Shown: positions 52,621 to 64,000 of the stretch, piece after piece | Numbering within the stretch: the first letter of the stretch is position 1 | Layout: the number at the start of each line of letters is the position of its first letter | Translations under genes and position numbers: made by a program | Notes under the pieces: model-generated | What the model saw: the letters and a program-made list of their open reading frames with translations, nothing else | What the model was told of the DNA's origin: nothing | Databases searched by the model: none | DNA from: Monodelphis domestica | Lineage: Eukaryota; Chordata; Mammalia; Didelphimorphia; Didelphidae | Direction of reading: 5' to 3' | Assembly (NCBI RefSeq): GCF_027887165.1 | Contig: NC_077227.1 | Coordinates: forward strand, 70,133,252 to 70,197,251 | DNA length: 64,000 bases

Positions 52621-54334
52621 CCCCCTCCCATTTTTATGCCTATTCCAGCCCTCCTCGTGAATGTTCTTAACATTTTAGCATTTAGTTTGCTACCCACCCA
52701 TGGCCATTTCATCTGGCCTGCAACTAGATCCTTCCGTGGGAGCAGTCGCCATAAGGCAGACAGACCTCAAGGTACTGGTAAACCTGGAGATGACTGGGAC
52801 ATGTGAGGCCAAGAGGCCTGGAGTCCTCTGGTCCTCAGGTGGAGAGCATCTCAGATTTCCCTTTGCTTTGAAGCCTGGCTCATCCAAACCCCCAAGGAAC
52901 CTATCCGGGTTCCTTCACATTCAATCAGTAGCAAAAATCAGAACTTCCTTTTCTCCTTTGGGTTTTAGCCGGGTCCAAACTAAAGTAGTTTTGGGACCCC
53001 GGGGAGTTCATGATTCACCAGTTAAGAGGCTTCTCTTCTCCCCACAATAATCCTGTGCTTCTATTACATGCACATAAAGCATCTTAGCCTTTTGAAATTG
53101 TTAAAAAAAGTTTGGGATGGGAAGGGGTGAAAAGGAGAATTGAAGCTAACTATTGCAGGCATTGTAACAGGGTACAATTACATAATCTTTTCCTGAGGTA
53201 AAGAGAAGAGAGCGGGTGTTTCTTAGCTTTTTTTTTTCTTTAAAAGTTTTCATAATTTCCTGTTTTGTTCAGCTTTTGATCTCTGGTGAAAAAGCACTGG
53301 GCCAATATCTTGCCTCAGAATTTAAGACTTAGTCTGGGCTGTATTTACCTGGGTTGAAATACTCCCTTCATTTTAGGTAAGTACCATGGAAAAAGAGAAG
53401 GGAAAGTTCTGATGGAGGGCCCTAGATTTTCCCCTGACAATAGGACTTTAATTAGTGCTTAAGTAAGAGTTGCCTGGACCAGACTTCTCCATCTCTTTCT
53501 ATCCCTCAAGCACGTAACTTCTGGTAACTCCGTGACTGCCTACTGCTGCTGATTGGCTGCCCTAGGATCTGTTACTCATGTTTTATTCATCACTCCCCCC
53601 CCCCCCCCCTTCTAGGTTTGGACGGAGAGTAAGAAACGTGGAGAGGTTTTCCTTTGTGTCCTAGGGGGAGATATTTGCCTGAATTCCTATACATTCTCTT
53701 TACTTTACCCTATCTCTTCTTGTATATTAAATATATACATTTGGTGCTGAGACTGGCATGCTTCATTTGGGGAAGGGGTTTTACTAGCAGGGGAAGATAA
53801 CCCCTGGGTGCCCACTCCACGTGGTAATGCCTCAAGGCGAATGAGGTCCAGCATGGTAGTTATTAATGTCGTCATTTACCTGAGTATTACAAAAAATTAA
53901 TCCAATGTTGCTCAGAACTTCTAGATATATGTGCAAGTTTTTTTTAATTTATGAAGAATTCAAGGAAATCTGGTTTTATCTTCCTCTGATTTAGGACAAA
54001 AATTCAAGCTCTGACTCACTTTCCTAGAAACTGTAAGCTTATGGCCACAGACTGTTAACTTATCTTTGGATGCCCTTGGCCTGGCACAGAAGAGCTTAAA
54101 TGCTTTTTGAATTTAAGTTCACATTCCCACAACATCTAGAAACCCTCAGGTTTCCTCTGAGGGAAAAAATAGTCTCCTGAGATGGGGCATTGTTTATGAG
54201 GCAGCTAATAATGGAAAATTCCTATGCAATTTCCATTGGGACTGCAACAACTTTTACATCTGAAGATTGGCAAAAGTGAATTTCAATTCTCTCCCTACTC
54301 CCCCAATATGCCAATTTTATGTATGTTTTTTCCT

Positions 54335-54415
54335 TTGTACAATAGAATGTGAGCTCCTTGAGGGCCAGAGCAGTCTTGTGAGGCATCCCATTAGATGTTC
54401 CGGTACTAAATACTT
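54335..54415 (+). repeat. L2-type tail fragment
   Basis: 'tacaatagaatgtgagctccttgagggccagagcagtc' is the standard L2 3' segment. Confidence 0.65.
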
Positions 54416-55004
54416 GTTTGATATCATGTTAGTCTGGTTTTAAGATGTGTGGGTCTTAGATTTGCCTGCTTCTATAACATGTAATCCAGCATCTGCTAGT
54501 AGATGTACTGAGTTTCTGCTGCTAAAATTAGAGTAGTACAGTTAGACCCTTCTGGCATCCAAGGGTGTGGCTGTTCCCTAGGGCACAGAAAAGGGTGATT
54601 GTGATGCCTTTCCTTGTTAATCCTATTGGTTGCAAAAGTTTTGTCCTCTATCACAATCACAATAGGTGGTCAAGTAAATTACTTAAGAGGAAAGAAAAGA
54701 CTTCTTATAAAAATAGTCACTATAAATTAGCAGGAATTAAGCAAGATGACTCACCATTTCAGGATAACAGCTTTTGAGAGGGCATTCTTTTTGGTTGGGT
54801 GAGTGGGGAAATTAGTGTGGCCCTTGCACACTTAAAAGCTTCCTTCCATTTTCTTTCATAGAATCTTAGGTGAATTATGCTCATCTCCTCAACATTCACT
54901 TCTTGAAGCAAAGTTGTCATCCAAACTAGATCCAACCTCTGTTCTAGGTTCCAAATCCCTTTCCATTGAGACTAAGGTGATAATGAGATAGCAAAGCATT
55001 TTGC

Positions 55005-55212
55005 CCCTACTAGTTAAATAGTGTCTTAACTCTCCATGAACACATGTATGGCAAAGGTAGTGGAGTAGTTTGCCATTTCCTTCTCCATATTTTACAGATG
55101 AACAAAATGGGGGCAAACAGGATGACTGAGGCCAGATCTGAACTCTAGAAAATGAGTCTTCCTGATTCTAAGCCCAGTTCTCTATTCACTGAACCATCTA
55201 GCTCAATTTTTT
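55005..55212 (-). repeat. Marsupial SINE, second family (MAR1-like)
   Basis: 'ggcaaaggtagtggagtagtttgccatttccttctccat', 'gagtcttcctgattctaagcccagttctctattcactgaaccatctagct'. Relative of the copy at 36,375. Confidence 0.85.
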
Positions 55213-57629
55213 TTAAGGCTTTAGGATTCTAAGTTATCCTACAACTATGATTGAGGTAGGAAGTACAAATATCACCATTTTACCAATGGGGAAGCTAAGA
55301 CTTGGGTGGTGACGCTTATGTCTACTAAGTAAAGAACTTAGGTTACATCCTCACTATTTTTTCATGAATTTGAAATCTAGAAATGATTAAATGAAGTCTT
55401 GTATATATAGTATCTTAGTTTTTTGAAAGAAACTTACCTCCACTTAAAAAGGGAACATGAAAAAGGGAGATGAAATTACAGAACTTAATTGCATAAGTTA
55501 TGATATTTACATGATTAATATAGGGATACCCTCCTAAAGCATCCAGCACATTCTTCTCCAATTTGTTGCAATAGAGTGGGATAATTCCTTTTATATTGGA
55601 AAAGGTTTATTGTAATTTTTAAAACATTTGACCCTTAAATCCAAGTGCATAATATGACTTGGCAAATTAAAAAAAATATGAAGCCATATGTTGTACCTTT
55701 AGTTAGTTTGCCTTTCTCACATACTCATAGCATTAAACAAGAGTCCATAGACAGCTCATGACTGCATTAATTTTTTAAGGAAATGGGGAAACAAATTAGC
55801 TGAAGCCAGTGGGAAATGCTTAAAGTTCAACTTGTAAAACCTGCTTCAATTTTAATTTTACTTTAACCTCAAAGAAAATCAAGAGCATATTTGATTTAAC
55901 TGAGGAAAATTAGCTAAATGAAGAGGAAAATGCTTTATTTCAAATGATTTCCTTTGGTTTTCTGGAACTCAAATAAACCTTTTTAGGGTATGGGAAGGTA
56001 ATGTTTCAGGCCTTTGTTTTGAATTTCTTTATAAAAGGTACCAAATTAGGTATTCATAGATGATATTGTAGAGTCCAGGGGTCAGCAGTTTTGATCATTG
56101 CTTATAGAGTTCTTGAAAGTATAGGAGCTAGACAGAATCTAGACTCTTACTAAGGGTTTAATCTCCACCTCCCCCCCCCCCCAAGAAAACCAACACAACA
56201 ACCTGGTATCTTATTTGCTCATGACTGTCTTTTCCCCTTTTTCTAAATGTCTTATTACCGGGAAATTCCAGTTCATTACGTTTTCAGCAATTTATTTTGG
56301 TAGGATGATTAAAAAAATTTTTTAGACTGTATTGTGAGGTCAAATTAAGCAGTGACCTTTAAGTATTTCTTAAAATGTGGATCCTCAGATAACAGGCTGC
56401 TCCATTTCCCCACCCCCATCCCCAGTAAAGAGAGGCTTGAACAGCTTTGGAGGGGAGTTGGTTTTTTTTTTTTTGGGCTACAGAACTGCAGTGTGATGTG
56501 CTGACTGGCACGTAGGGAGACTGCAGTACCTACCACTGGCCAGCAAAGACAGGAAGCCAAACAGTCTAGGAAGAACTCAGTGATTTTTTTATGAAAGGCA
56601 ACAGAGCTGTAATGGTTTTTAATGAATGGCAAAGCACTTGCTTGGTGGAATTAGGTAGTCTGGTTCTGAGGCCAGTTAATCATGAATTTTGAAGACAAAT
56701 GTATTATACAGGGTGATTTTAAAAAAACTTTGAAAAGTTACTCTACTAGATTGGGGGAGGGGTGTGATTCTTCACTGCATGTGCACTGCTGGGCCAAGCC
56801 AAAGAGACTTTACCAACTGGGATATCAAATTACCCCAGATCAGATTTCCCTCCATCTTCTCCAGACACCTATTGTTCTACAGTATGTGGCTAAAGGAGGT
56901 CTTTTGATCCTTAACTATGTAGTATAATGTCCACATGGTATGGTGTGAAGGAAAAGGAGTAGATAGATGGGGGGAGGACCGTAGAGCTATGCCAAATGTA
57001 TACTGAGCTCCCCAAAGCAGAGGCTGGCAAATTTGGACCAAATCTTATTTTTGTATGACTCAGATTAAGAATGTTATAAATTTTTAAATAAAGTTTTGAT
57101 GTATTCAAAAATTTAAAAAAATCAGCTCGGATGCCAGCTACTACCCCAACCTTTTCTGGTTTAAATATGGTTTTGCTTAATACAACTTCCTTTTTTATGT
57201 GTCAACTCATGACATGATTTAAGCATTCAGTAGGGTAGGTGTGTATATTTTTGTATTTCTGAGTACCTATAGCATAGTGCCTAGCTCATAATCCGCATTT
57301 AATACCTTGTAAACAGGTAAACAGATATTAATACAGATTAATATCTGTTTACCTTGTTAAAAACAAGGGGGTGACTGTCAGCTCAAATGGTACTTATTTC
57401 CCCTTTTTTGTTTTAAATTAGTTTTAGTTTGTAGTTAGGCTATGATATTGTGTTTAGGTTTAAATACCAATTTCAGAAAGACTGAGATTAGAAGATTAGT
57501 GACCAAGATGGAGAAGGAAGAAAATTTTGATTTTATTGGGCCAGAGACCAAAACCAGGAGTGATTGTTGGAAGTTAAAATGAGAGAAACTTAAACTTAAT
57601 ATCAATAAAATGACAATTTGACCCTGATC

Positions 57630-58385
57630 AGTTTATATCCATGTCAGACAAGAATTCATTACATATTTACAAAGTTTCTGGCACTGCTGGGCTCTGGGGA
57701 AATAGACGAAAACAGGTGGGGCAACTAGGTGGCTCAATGGATTGAGATCAGACCTAGAGAAAGCAGGTCTTGGGTTCAGATGGCTTAGATACTTTGTAGT
57801 TGACCCATGGCAAGTCTCTTAATCCACATTGTCTACTGCTCTTCTGTCTTTGAATCAATTCCAAGACTAGAAGATAAGGGTTTAAAAGAAAATGGAAAAC
57901 AGTTCTTGCCCTCAGGGAGTTCATATTTTTGGGTAGCAGGAAATGAAAAGAACTGGGAGGTTCTGGAGAAACTTGGCACTTATGCTAAGTGGAAAGAAAA
58001 GGAATTCTTAAGCCATAGGTGGAGGCTGGGGGAGGCAAGAGCATTCAGGCATGGAGAACAGTCTGTGCAAAAGCAGAGGAAGGGGTAGGTAGGATATTGA
58101 AAATAATGAATTCTGAAGAGCAGCAAATAGGCAGTTTTGAGTTAGAACCCTGTCTGGAAAGACAAGATTGGAGCCATATTATAAAAAGTTTGAGCAGACA
58201 AGGATGAGTTACAATCTGCATCATTGGGAAGAACTTCGATGGGAAGAAATCGATGAGGTCACAGGCTTATTTGAGAACCTCATTCATGAAAAACTGATAA
58301 GAGCTGTCCAAAAAATGGAAGGGGTGGGTAGCTTCAAAAGTCTTAAGGCAGACGCATAGATGACCACTTAAGCCCATGTCATGTT
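57630..58385 (+). repeat. Old interspersed repeat 'family A', split by a SINE
   Basis: 'aagtttctggcactgctgggctctgggg' before and 'cagttcttgccctcagggagttcatatt', '..gcattcaggcatggagaacagtctgtgcaaaagcagagg', 'agcagcaaataggcag' after the SINE at 57,716. The overlapping open frames here belong to this repeat. Confidence 0.55.
57716..57890 (+). repeat. Marsupial CORE-SINE, diverged
   Basis: 'ggtggggcaactaggtggctcaatggattgagatc', '..catggcaagtctcttaatccacattgtctactgctcttctgtcttt', ends 'gataagggtttaaaag'. Flanking GAAAACAG-like words suggest its insertion site. Confidence 0.85.
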
Positions 58386-58743
58386 TGGGCTCACTGGAGA
58401 TTGTGGGGGGGGCAGTTAATGGGTTGAGCTTTTGAAGTCCATTACAACTTTAAATTCTGTGACTCAGAATGTGGGCCCTGGCACTTGTGAAAGTCCTTTA
58501 GAAAACTACATCTATGCTGTTTAATGACACATTCTGACAGAATTGTTGTAAGTTTGATGAATTAATTTTCTTCAAAGAAGGAATTACATTATTCAGAGGA
58601 TATAACCTTTGTTGCCACCTATGCTGAATTAGCCAAATATATGACCCAAATAGAGTGCAATCCCAAGTATTTTGAGGGATAACTTGGAAAGGTTTTATTC
58701 TCCCCTTTTAAATTACAACTCTCTTAACTCACAAATAATACAG

Positions 58744-58863
58744 GCATTTTATTTTCGAAGTAAGAGCTACCAAGACCAAAAACATTGGCTTTAGATCTAT
58801 CACCAGCACAATACAACACCCAACACGTCGCCTGTATGAAAGACAATTCCAGCGAGACAACAT
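58744..58863 (+). CDS. Exon-like segment, unrecognised protein (part 1)
   Basis: A 120-base segment follows AATAATACAG and precedes the donor GTACGT. One frame is open throughout and reads HFIFEVRATKTKNIGFRSIT then STIQHPTRRLYERQFQRDN; it starts and ends with split codons (1 and 2 bases). It holds several CpGs in CpG-poor surroundings, a hint of selection. I do not recognise the protein. Alternatives: part of a leader or lncRNA, or a chance open frame. No upstream coding exon was identified. Confidence 0.35.
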
Positions 58864-59967
58864 GTACGTGAAGTTGCGACAGTTTAGCCTAAATCTATTT
58901 TCAGTGTTCTCAAGACTTTCAGTATATTTGTTTCAGTATATTTGAACAATGTTGCATTGTAACATAACATGAATTCTCTATTGTAGTGATTAAATAGATG
59001 AGCTAAAATTAGAATGCATGTTGAAGTGCACAATACATACAACTTGAGCTTTCAAAGCTGGAAGTGTTGGAATATAGTGTGAATGTGACTTTCAAAGGTA
59101 CATGGGCGGGGGGAACGGGGACTGCATGTCCCAGTGAAATAGTTTGGAACAAAGATGCTTTCTGTTTTAAAAATCATTAAAGAAAATCGGTACTTATTTC
59201 TTAAAATTATCTTCCTTGGTTGAAGCCTTTTCTCTGACTGAAATCCAGAGCAGATTGATTATACTGATGAATTACTTCTGGTTTCTGACTACATCCTATT
59301 AAGATAATGGGTTTAAAGCTAGAAAATACTTAATTCAATTTCCTCATTTTATACATAATATACATAAATAAACTGAGGCCAACAAAGTTAAATGACATGT
59401 CCAAGGTCAGATAGATGACAAATCTGGTACATTTTCCCATAAGCCATATTGGAATTCTGGGCTTCCAAAATTTGAATGTAAATTTTCCCCCTGAATATAT
59501 CTCCTGTTTAAAATGGGAATTCTTATTTCCAGTCCAATGCCAACAATTAGTAAATGGTTTGATTATTAATTTCTGCCAGAAGGAAAACAGAATCTTAGAA
59601 TTTGTTAGTAACATCTTCCTATTTTCTTTTACTCTTTATGTAGAGGAGGGAGAGGGAAATCATCTACTTGGTAGGGAAGGGGGATGGGACCAAGGACCTT
59701 GTTAAGAGATGGTTAGTGGCATAAGAAATGTCTAGAATACCAGTTTGGATAGGGACAATGAAAGCTGGAAATAGAATTAACCAAAAATGGAGGTTAACAA
59801 AGGATTTGGGTCAGTGAAATTAAGTTAAAATAAACCATAAGCGGAGCCTTTTTGACGATTGTAGGTTTAAAACTTAGTCATTCAGGATCTGAGTAATACA
59901 GGATTGAACATTATCTTAAGTCTTAAGTGCAAACTTTAGGATTTAACTACTTTTCAAGACTTAATTC

Positions 59968-60180
59968 AGAGGAGCAGCTATGTAGCAGTGTATATAGCAT
60001 GCTAAATCTGGAGTCAAGGACCTGGGTTCAAAATTGGCCTGAGATACTTCCTAGTGGTGTGACCCTGAGCAAGTCTCTTAACCCCACCCCCCATTGCCTA
60101 GCCTTGACCATCACTCTTTTGACTTAGAACCAATACACAGTAGTCATTCTAAGATAGAAGGTAAGGGTTTAAAAAAAGAG
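59968..60180 (+). repeat. Marsupial CORE-SINE
   Basis: 'aggagcagctatgtagcagtgtatatagcatgctaaatctgg', 'cttcctagtggtgtgaccctgagcaagtctcttaacccc', ends 'aagatagaaggtaagggtttaaaaaa'. It lies between the two exon-like segments. Confidence 0.88.
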
Positions 60181-61775
60181 CTTTTATTTTTATTTTTTTA
60201 CTTTCATCATTGATTCCATATATAATGTTTCTTGGATCCCCCCCCCCCCCAATCAACTAAGAATTCAGGAAAAATCTTGGCTTCATTCTCCACTCCTAGC
60301 CCCATTTCTTTTCTATTTATTTCCTGACAAACTGAGCCTAATTCCTGTAGTTTGTTTTGGGACAGACTACAAATACATGCCTTTTGTCCTTCTCTAACTG
60401 TCTAACCAGTCCTAATCTTGATGCATTGTGAAATAAAATGATAATAAATACAAGAGACTGACTAATGGGAAAATCTCATTTTTCGTAAAGGTATTTTCCC
60501 CATGGCTGTAAGGAAGATCCTGGTGCATTGGCACAGGCTTGGGACTAGGGCATCACTATCAGGAAAGATTCTTGGCCAGTATAAATTGAGAAATTGGATA
60601 ACTGCTAGTTGGAGGTGGATTCTGCATGTCTTTGCCTCTTGAGGAGGGTGCAGTAATGAGTCAGCTGCCTGATTAAGCCATTCTGCATGTGCTGGCAGGA
60701 AGCTATTCTGAAATCTGCTGAGAAGAGGGGAAGCAAGCTCCCTGGGATCCTCTCTGATACCACATATCTTGACTTTTCCACAAAACTGGATGTGGGGGTG
60801 GGGTGAATGAGAGGAGAATGTTGGAATTCTTAGAAACACAAAGGTCTAGTTAACTCTAAAAACATAGCCCAGAGGAAATCTGGAGCTAATCCTGGTAATT
60901 GATTTTTAATTAAACAAATCTTCCTGTTCCTCTAAAAATTATGTACTATGCTAAATTATATGGGACTTGGGAAATGTTCTGATGATAGAATAAATAAGGA
61001 ACTTTGGTCTACTTAGATAATATACTGCCTTAAGTAATTTATTCAAGGATTATTGCTTCAATTTCATGGTCAGAAATATTACAACTCTTAGAGGAAAGAG
61101 AAAGGGTCATTTTCAGCTTTACTGAACATCAGTAAAGTTTAAAGAGGTTGAAGATTTCAGTGAGTTGAGAACTGAGTTGTAGCCCCAAAATATTGATATG
61201 ATTTAGATAAGATTCTAGGGAGGAGAGAAACCATTCTAAGTAGGGTTACTAACAAAAAGCTTCTAACAATAGTAAGAGAAACACTTATGGGTTAGAATTT
61301 GAGAATAGTGAAAAATAGTAGGGTGGAATAAGATTGTGAGATAGCTTCTAAAAACTTCCACTTCAAGCTGGAATTTATGGATAAGGTCTGAAAGCAGAAG
61401 AAAGCACCGGAATGGAAGCAGCTGAAAATAAAAGGGTTTTGTCCCTGACAAAGAAACAACTAAGAGAAATAAGAGGTTGTAAGCATAGCTAGGTAAATAG
61501 TTCCTATTCAAATGGATAAATTGGGAAGTATATGTATCTTTTAGCCTACACTGAATTTTCTGTATCTGAAATAATTAGAATGAAGATAGTGTTGAAGAGA
61601 GGATACTAGGTGATGGGGTAGCAGGCATTATTAATATATCCAGCTTTTTTAATACTCATAAGATTAGAAGCTTTTGCAGCCCATGGAAAACCCAGTTGTT
61701 AAGGCAATTCCCTCATAATCACAATGTTTGGCTTTTTAATGTACTTCAGACACTTAGTTATTTAATCTTTTGCAG
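60181..61775. other. Non-coding sequence between the exon-like segments
   Basis: AT-rich, with a C-run at 60,239-60,250. Open frames on the minus strand (60,462-60,839) show no recognised protein. No other feature seen. Confidence 0.5.
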
Positions 61776-61886
61776 CTCTTCAAGACAAGAATCGATCTAC
61801 ACTTCTGGGTTTACGTTCCAGTTCCAGTCGCTGAGTTTAACTCAAACAGAAAGCAGTAGTAAGGAGGAACCATCCAAACAACAAAG
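61776..61886 (+). CDS. Exon-like segment, unrecognised protein (part 2)
   Basis: A 111-base segment follows the pyrimidine-rich acceptor TTTAATCTTTTGCAG and ends CAACAAAG before GTATCC. The frame continues that of the 58,744 segment exactly (2 bases plus 1 base make an Ile codon) and reads SSRQESIYTSGFTFQFQSLS then LTQTESSSKEEPSKQQ. Serine/glutamine rich and polar, so likely disordered if translated. Unrecognised. It leaves two bases for a further exon that I did not find before the window ends. Confidence 0.38.
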
Positions 61887-62369
61887 GTATCCAATTTTTT
61901 CTTGTACATACTGGCAGCCATTACTACATATAGATTATTTTGTCACCTAAGCAAGAAGCAAGAATCAGACATTTTAAGTTTTTAAAAATAAGGTTGCAAT
62001 TTATTGACCAACCTAGAACTTAAATCATTTCAAACCTAGGGAAGGGGAAAACATTGGAAAGAAATTACTTACAAATATGTGGGGCCTGGTGATATTAACC
62101 ATTACTTTTAAATAACCTTGACTATACTATTGAAATATTTAGGCAGACTAATTCTCTTTAGAGGTAGGGAATTTCAGATGGAAGGAATGTCATTGTCTAT
62201 CCAACTCATAATCTGAGAAACAAATCATCTTTACAATTCAAACAAGTGTTTGCTTGGTCTTCTCTTGGAAGTCCTATAGATCAAAGGGAAAACTTATGTC
62301 TAGAAGATTCTCATTTCGTTTTGAATACTTCTTAATTGGGACCTTAATATCAGATATCTGGTTCAGGCC

Positions 62370-63045
62370 CACATTCCCTTTTGTCTAGACTATTGCAATA
62401 ACCTACTGGCTGGACTTCTGCTTCCAAGGCTATCCTCAATTCAGCCTATTCTCCACTTAACTGTCAAATTGCTCTTCCTAAAGTCTGTTTGATCACAGAC
62501 TACACACACAAACACACATCCAATTCAATTCCAGTGTCTTCCTATTAAATCCAGGATCAAATATAAAATCTTGTTTGGCTTTCAAAGTCCTATGTAACCT
62601 GGCTTCTTATCCTTCCAATTTCTTATACTTTACCCTCTTCCACAGAATCTTTGTTCACAACCTGGATGTCTCCTCAATTATGAAAGTAGAAGTTACTTAT
62701 ATGACCATGTAGTTCATGAGCAGACACTACACTATCTTTGATCCTGTGACCATGGCTTCCTGTTGTCCTTGCACAAAGAGTGGGAGTTTTCATAGTCTTG
62801 TTTCTCTTTGCTCTTTGTTTCTTTCCATCAAGTTTTACCTTTGGCAAGAAGCCTTAGTTACACTTCCCTCTGAAACTATAGCTACTTTATACTCTGCATA
62901 CATCTTATTTTTTATTTTTATATGGGTATCTGCAAATGATCTTCCACATTAGTTTATGGGCTTTTCAAGGATAGACTGTCTTTTGCCTTTCTTTGTATCC
63001 TTAGTGCTTAGCATATAATGGGCGCTGAATAAATCAGTCAATTGA
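62370..63045 (+). repeat. L2/CR1-type LINE 3' region
   Basis: 'ctagactattgcaataacctactggctggacttctgc', 'tctttcaaagtcctatgtaacctggcttctta', 'gggcttttcaaggatagactgtcttttgcc', 'tagtgcttagcatataatgggcgctgaataaat' follow the L2 order. Old and diverged. Confidence 0.75.
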
Positions 63046-63956
63046 CTTCTTAATTCTGTCATTTTGACATTTGAAAACTGATTATCCCTTCCACAGGACA
63101 GCCCTCCAGATCCTTGAAGATACTTATTATATTTACCCTGAGTCTTTAGACTATATGTTCCCTTTCATTCAGTTGTTCCTTGTATAACATCAACAGTCCC
63201 TTTGTCTTCACCATCCTTTGTATGCCCTACAATTTAGCAATGACTTCCCTGAATTCTGCCACTTATGTTTATGAGCACAATACTCCCAAGTAGAGGTTAT
63301 TTGGGACAGACTATTAAGGTTTTTGTCTCTTTCCTAGCCATGTTAAACCTCTTAAGGAATACCTTGGTTGTTCAGTTATATCAGTAATTCATCAAGCATG
63401 TAGCTCTCTACAAACACTGGGTCTGTTTATTGCTGCCTGACCATAATTATACATGTAAAGTTGATATCATGAACCCAAAATATTAGATTTTACATTTATC
63501 CTAATTAAGACTCATCTTAGTGGATTCAAATCAATGTTCTACTTTGTTAAGATCCTTGGAATCACATTCTGAAAATTTAGGAAGCATGCCATCTGGCTTT
63601 ATTAAAGTCATTGATAAAAAAATGTAAAAGTGGTAAAAGGGCCACAGACATACTTGGGACAACTCCACTGGAGTGAGACCATTTTTTCAAGGTGGTATCT
63701 ATTAGTAATTACCTATAAGTAGAAATGAAATGTTATATATACACATATCTTTTTGTCAAATGGTGCCATCTTTGTGAGAGGAAGAAAGGAGAGAGAACTG
63801 GGTATTTTAATGTAACTTTTTTTAAGATAAAGTAATGAAAAAGTTTAAAATATTACTAGAACTACTAAAATGTGATGCAGAGACAACATAAGCACATGCT
63901 GTTGGAAAAATGATGTTGGTAGATAATTCAGGGCTACCAAATCTTAAAGGATTGTT
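63046..63956. other. Unassigned flank
   Basis: AT-rich, no exon or clear repeat recognised. Possibly further LINE relic near 63,060-63,700. Confidence 0.45.
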
Positions 63957-64000
63957 ATTTTTTTTTTAAACCCTTACCTTCTGTCTTGGAGTCAATACTG
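63957..64000 (-). repeat. Marsupial CORE-SINE, cut by window end
   Basis: T-run, 'aaacccttaccttctgtcttggagtcaatactg' is the antisense 3' part of the main SINE; the rest lies beyond the window. Confidence 0.9.

Larger units (their letters stand above)
52621..58740. other. Sequence between the island and the first exon-like segment
   Basis: No convincing exon was found. A frame at 52,700-53,050 (116 codons) has no recognisable domain. Apart from the SINEs and the repeat entries given separately, the rest is AT-rich and unassigned. C-runs occur near 53,595, 56,170 and 58,400. Confidence 0.45.

Noticed and set aside
52350-52806. Several pyrimidine-rich frames up to 138 codons
   Set aside because: Produced by the degenerate CTCTTCCCC minisatellite in all three frames.
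52698-53050. 116-codon frame starting MAISSGLQLDPSVGAVAIRQ, with a GTACTG donor-like site inside
   Set aside because: Phase at that donor does not fit the 58,744 segment and no family resemblance was seen; kept only as a weak possibility.
57507-57580. Short frame MEKEENFDFIGPETKTRSD as a first coding exon for the downstream segments
   Set aside because: Good start context but no acceptable donor in the needed phase before its stop.
57807-58359. Overlapping frames of 62-93 codons
   Set aside because: They lie in an old interspersed repeat seen elsewhere in the window and end at its borders.

Overview
The window looks like marsupial nuclear DNA. It is AT-rich and CpG-poor outside two islands. 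It is crowded with marsupial tRNA-headed CORE-SINEs, MIR/THER-type SINEs, L2 and L1 fragments, hAT-type relics and LTR fragments. I could not run a repeat library, so repeat family names are tentative and most repeat edges are good to about 10-20 bases.

One gene is certain. PARP6, a mono-ADP-ribosyltransferase, lies complete on the minus strand. Its CpG-island promoter and first non-coding exon are near 28.9-29.3 kb, its start codon is at 25,096 and its stop at 4,789, with overlapping poly(A) signals at 4,508-4,521. I placed 22 exons from splice sites and protein similarity, plus the donor of exon 1. Their coding parts sum to 1,896 nt, or 631 codons plus a stop, close to the roughly 630 residues of human PARP6. 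The start codon is the last three bases of exon 2, and a 27-codon upstream ORF sits in the same exon. The introns hold SINEs, an L2 tail, a hAT relic, a three-unit 42-bp minisatellite and a long (TC)n(TG)n tract.

Region by region: 1-4.49 kb is 3' flank of PARP6 without a recognisable gene (in human the next gene on this side is PKM, also on this strand, presumably outside the window). 4.49-29.3 kb is PARP6. 29.6-51.5 kb is a gene-poor, repeat-dense stretch with nested insertions: a solo LTR inside a MIR-type SINE, a SINE inside an L1 remnant, a foldback element, and an L1 that keeps only its 5' end. 51.5-52.0 kb is a small GC-rich promoter-like island with a plus-strand splice donor. At 58.74-58.86 and 61.78-61.89 kb there are two plus-strand exon-like segments with splice signals. 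Both are open in one frame and join in phase. I do not recognise the protein, and this possible second gene, perhaps started by the 51.6 kb island, is the main unexplained signal. Human CELF6, which lies just upstream of PARP6 in human, is not visible in the 35 kb upstream of PARP6 here.

No operon-like, CRISPR or other prokaryotic feature is present, and no structural RNA gene is convincing.
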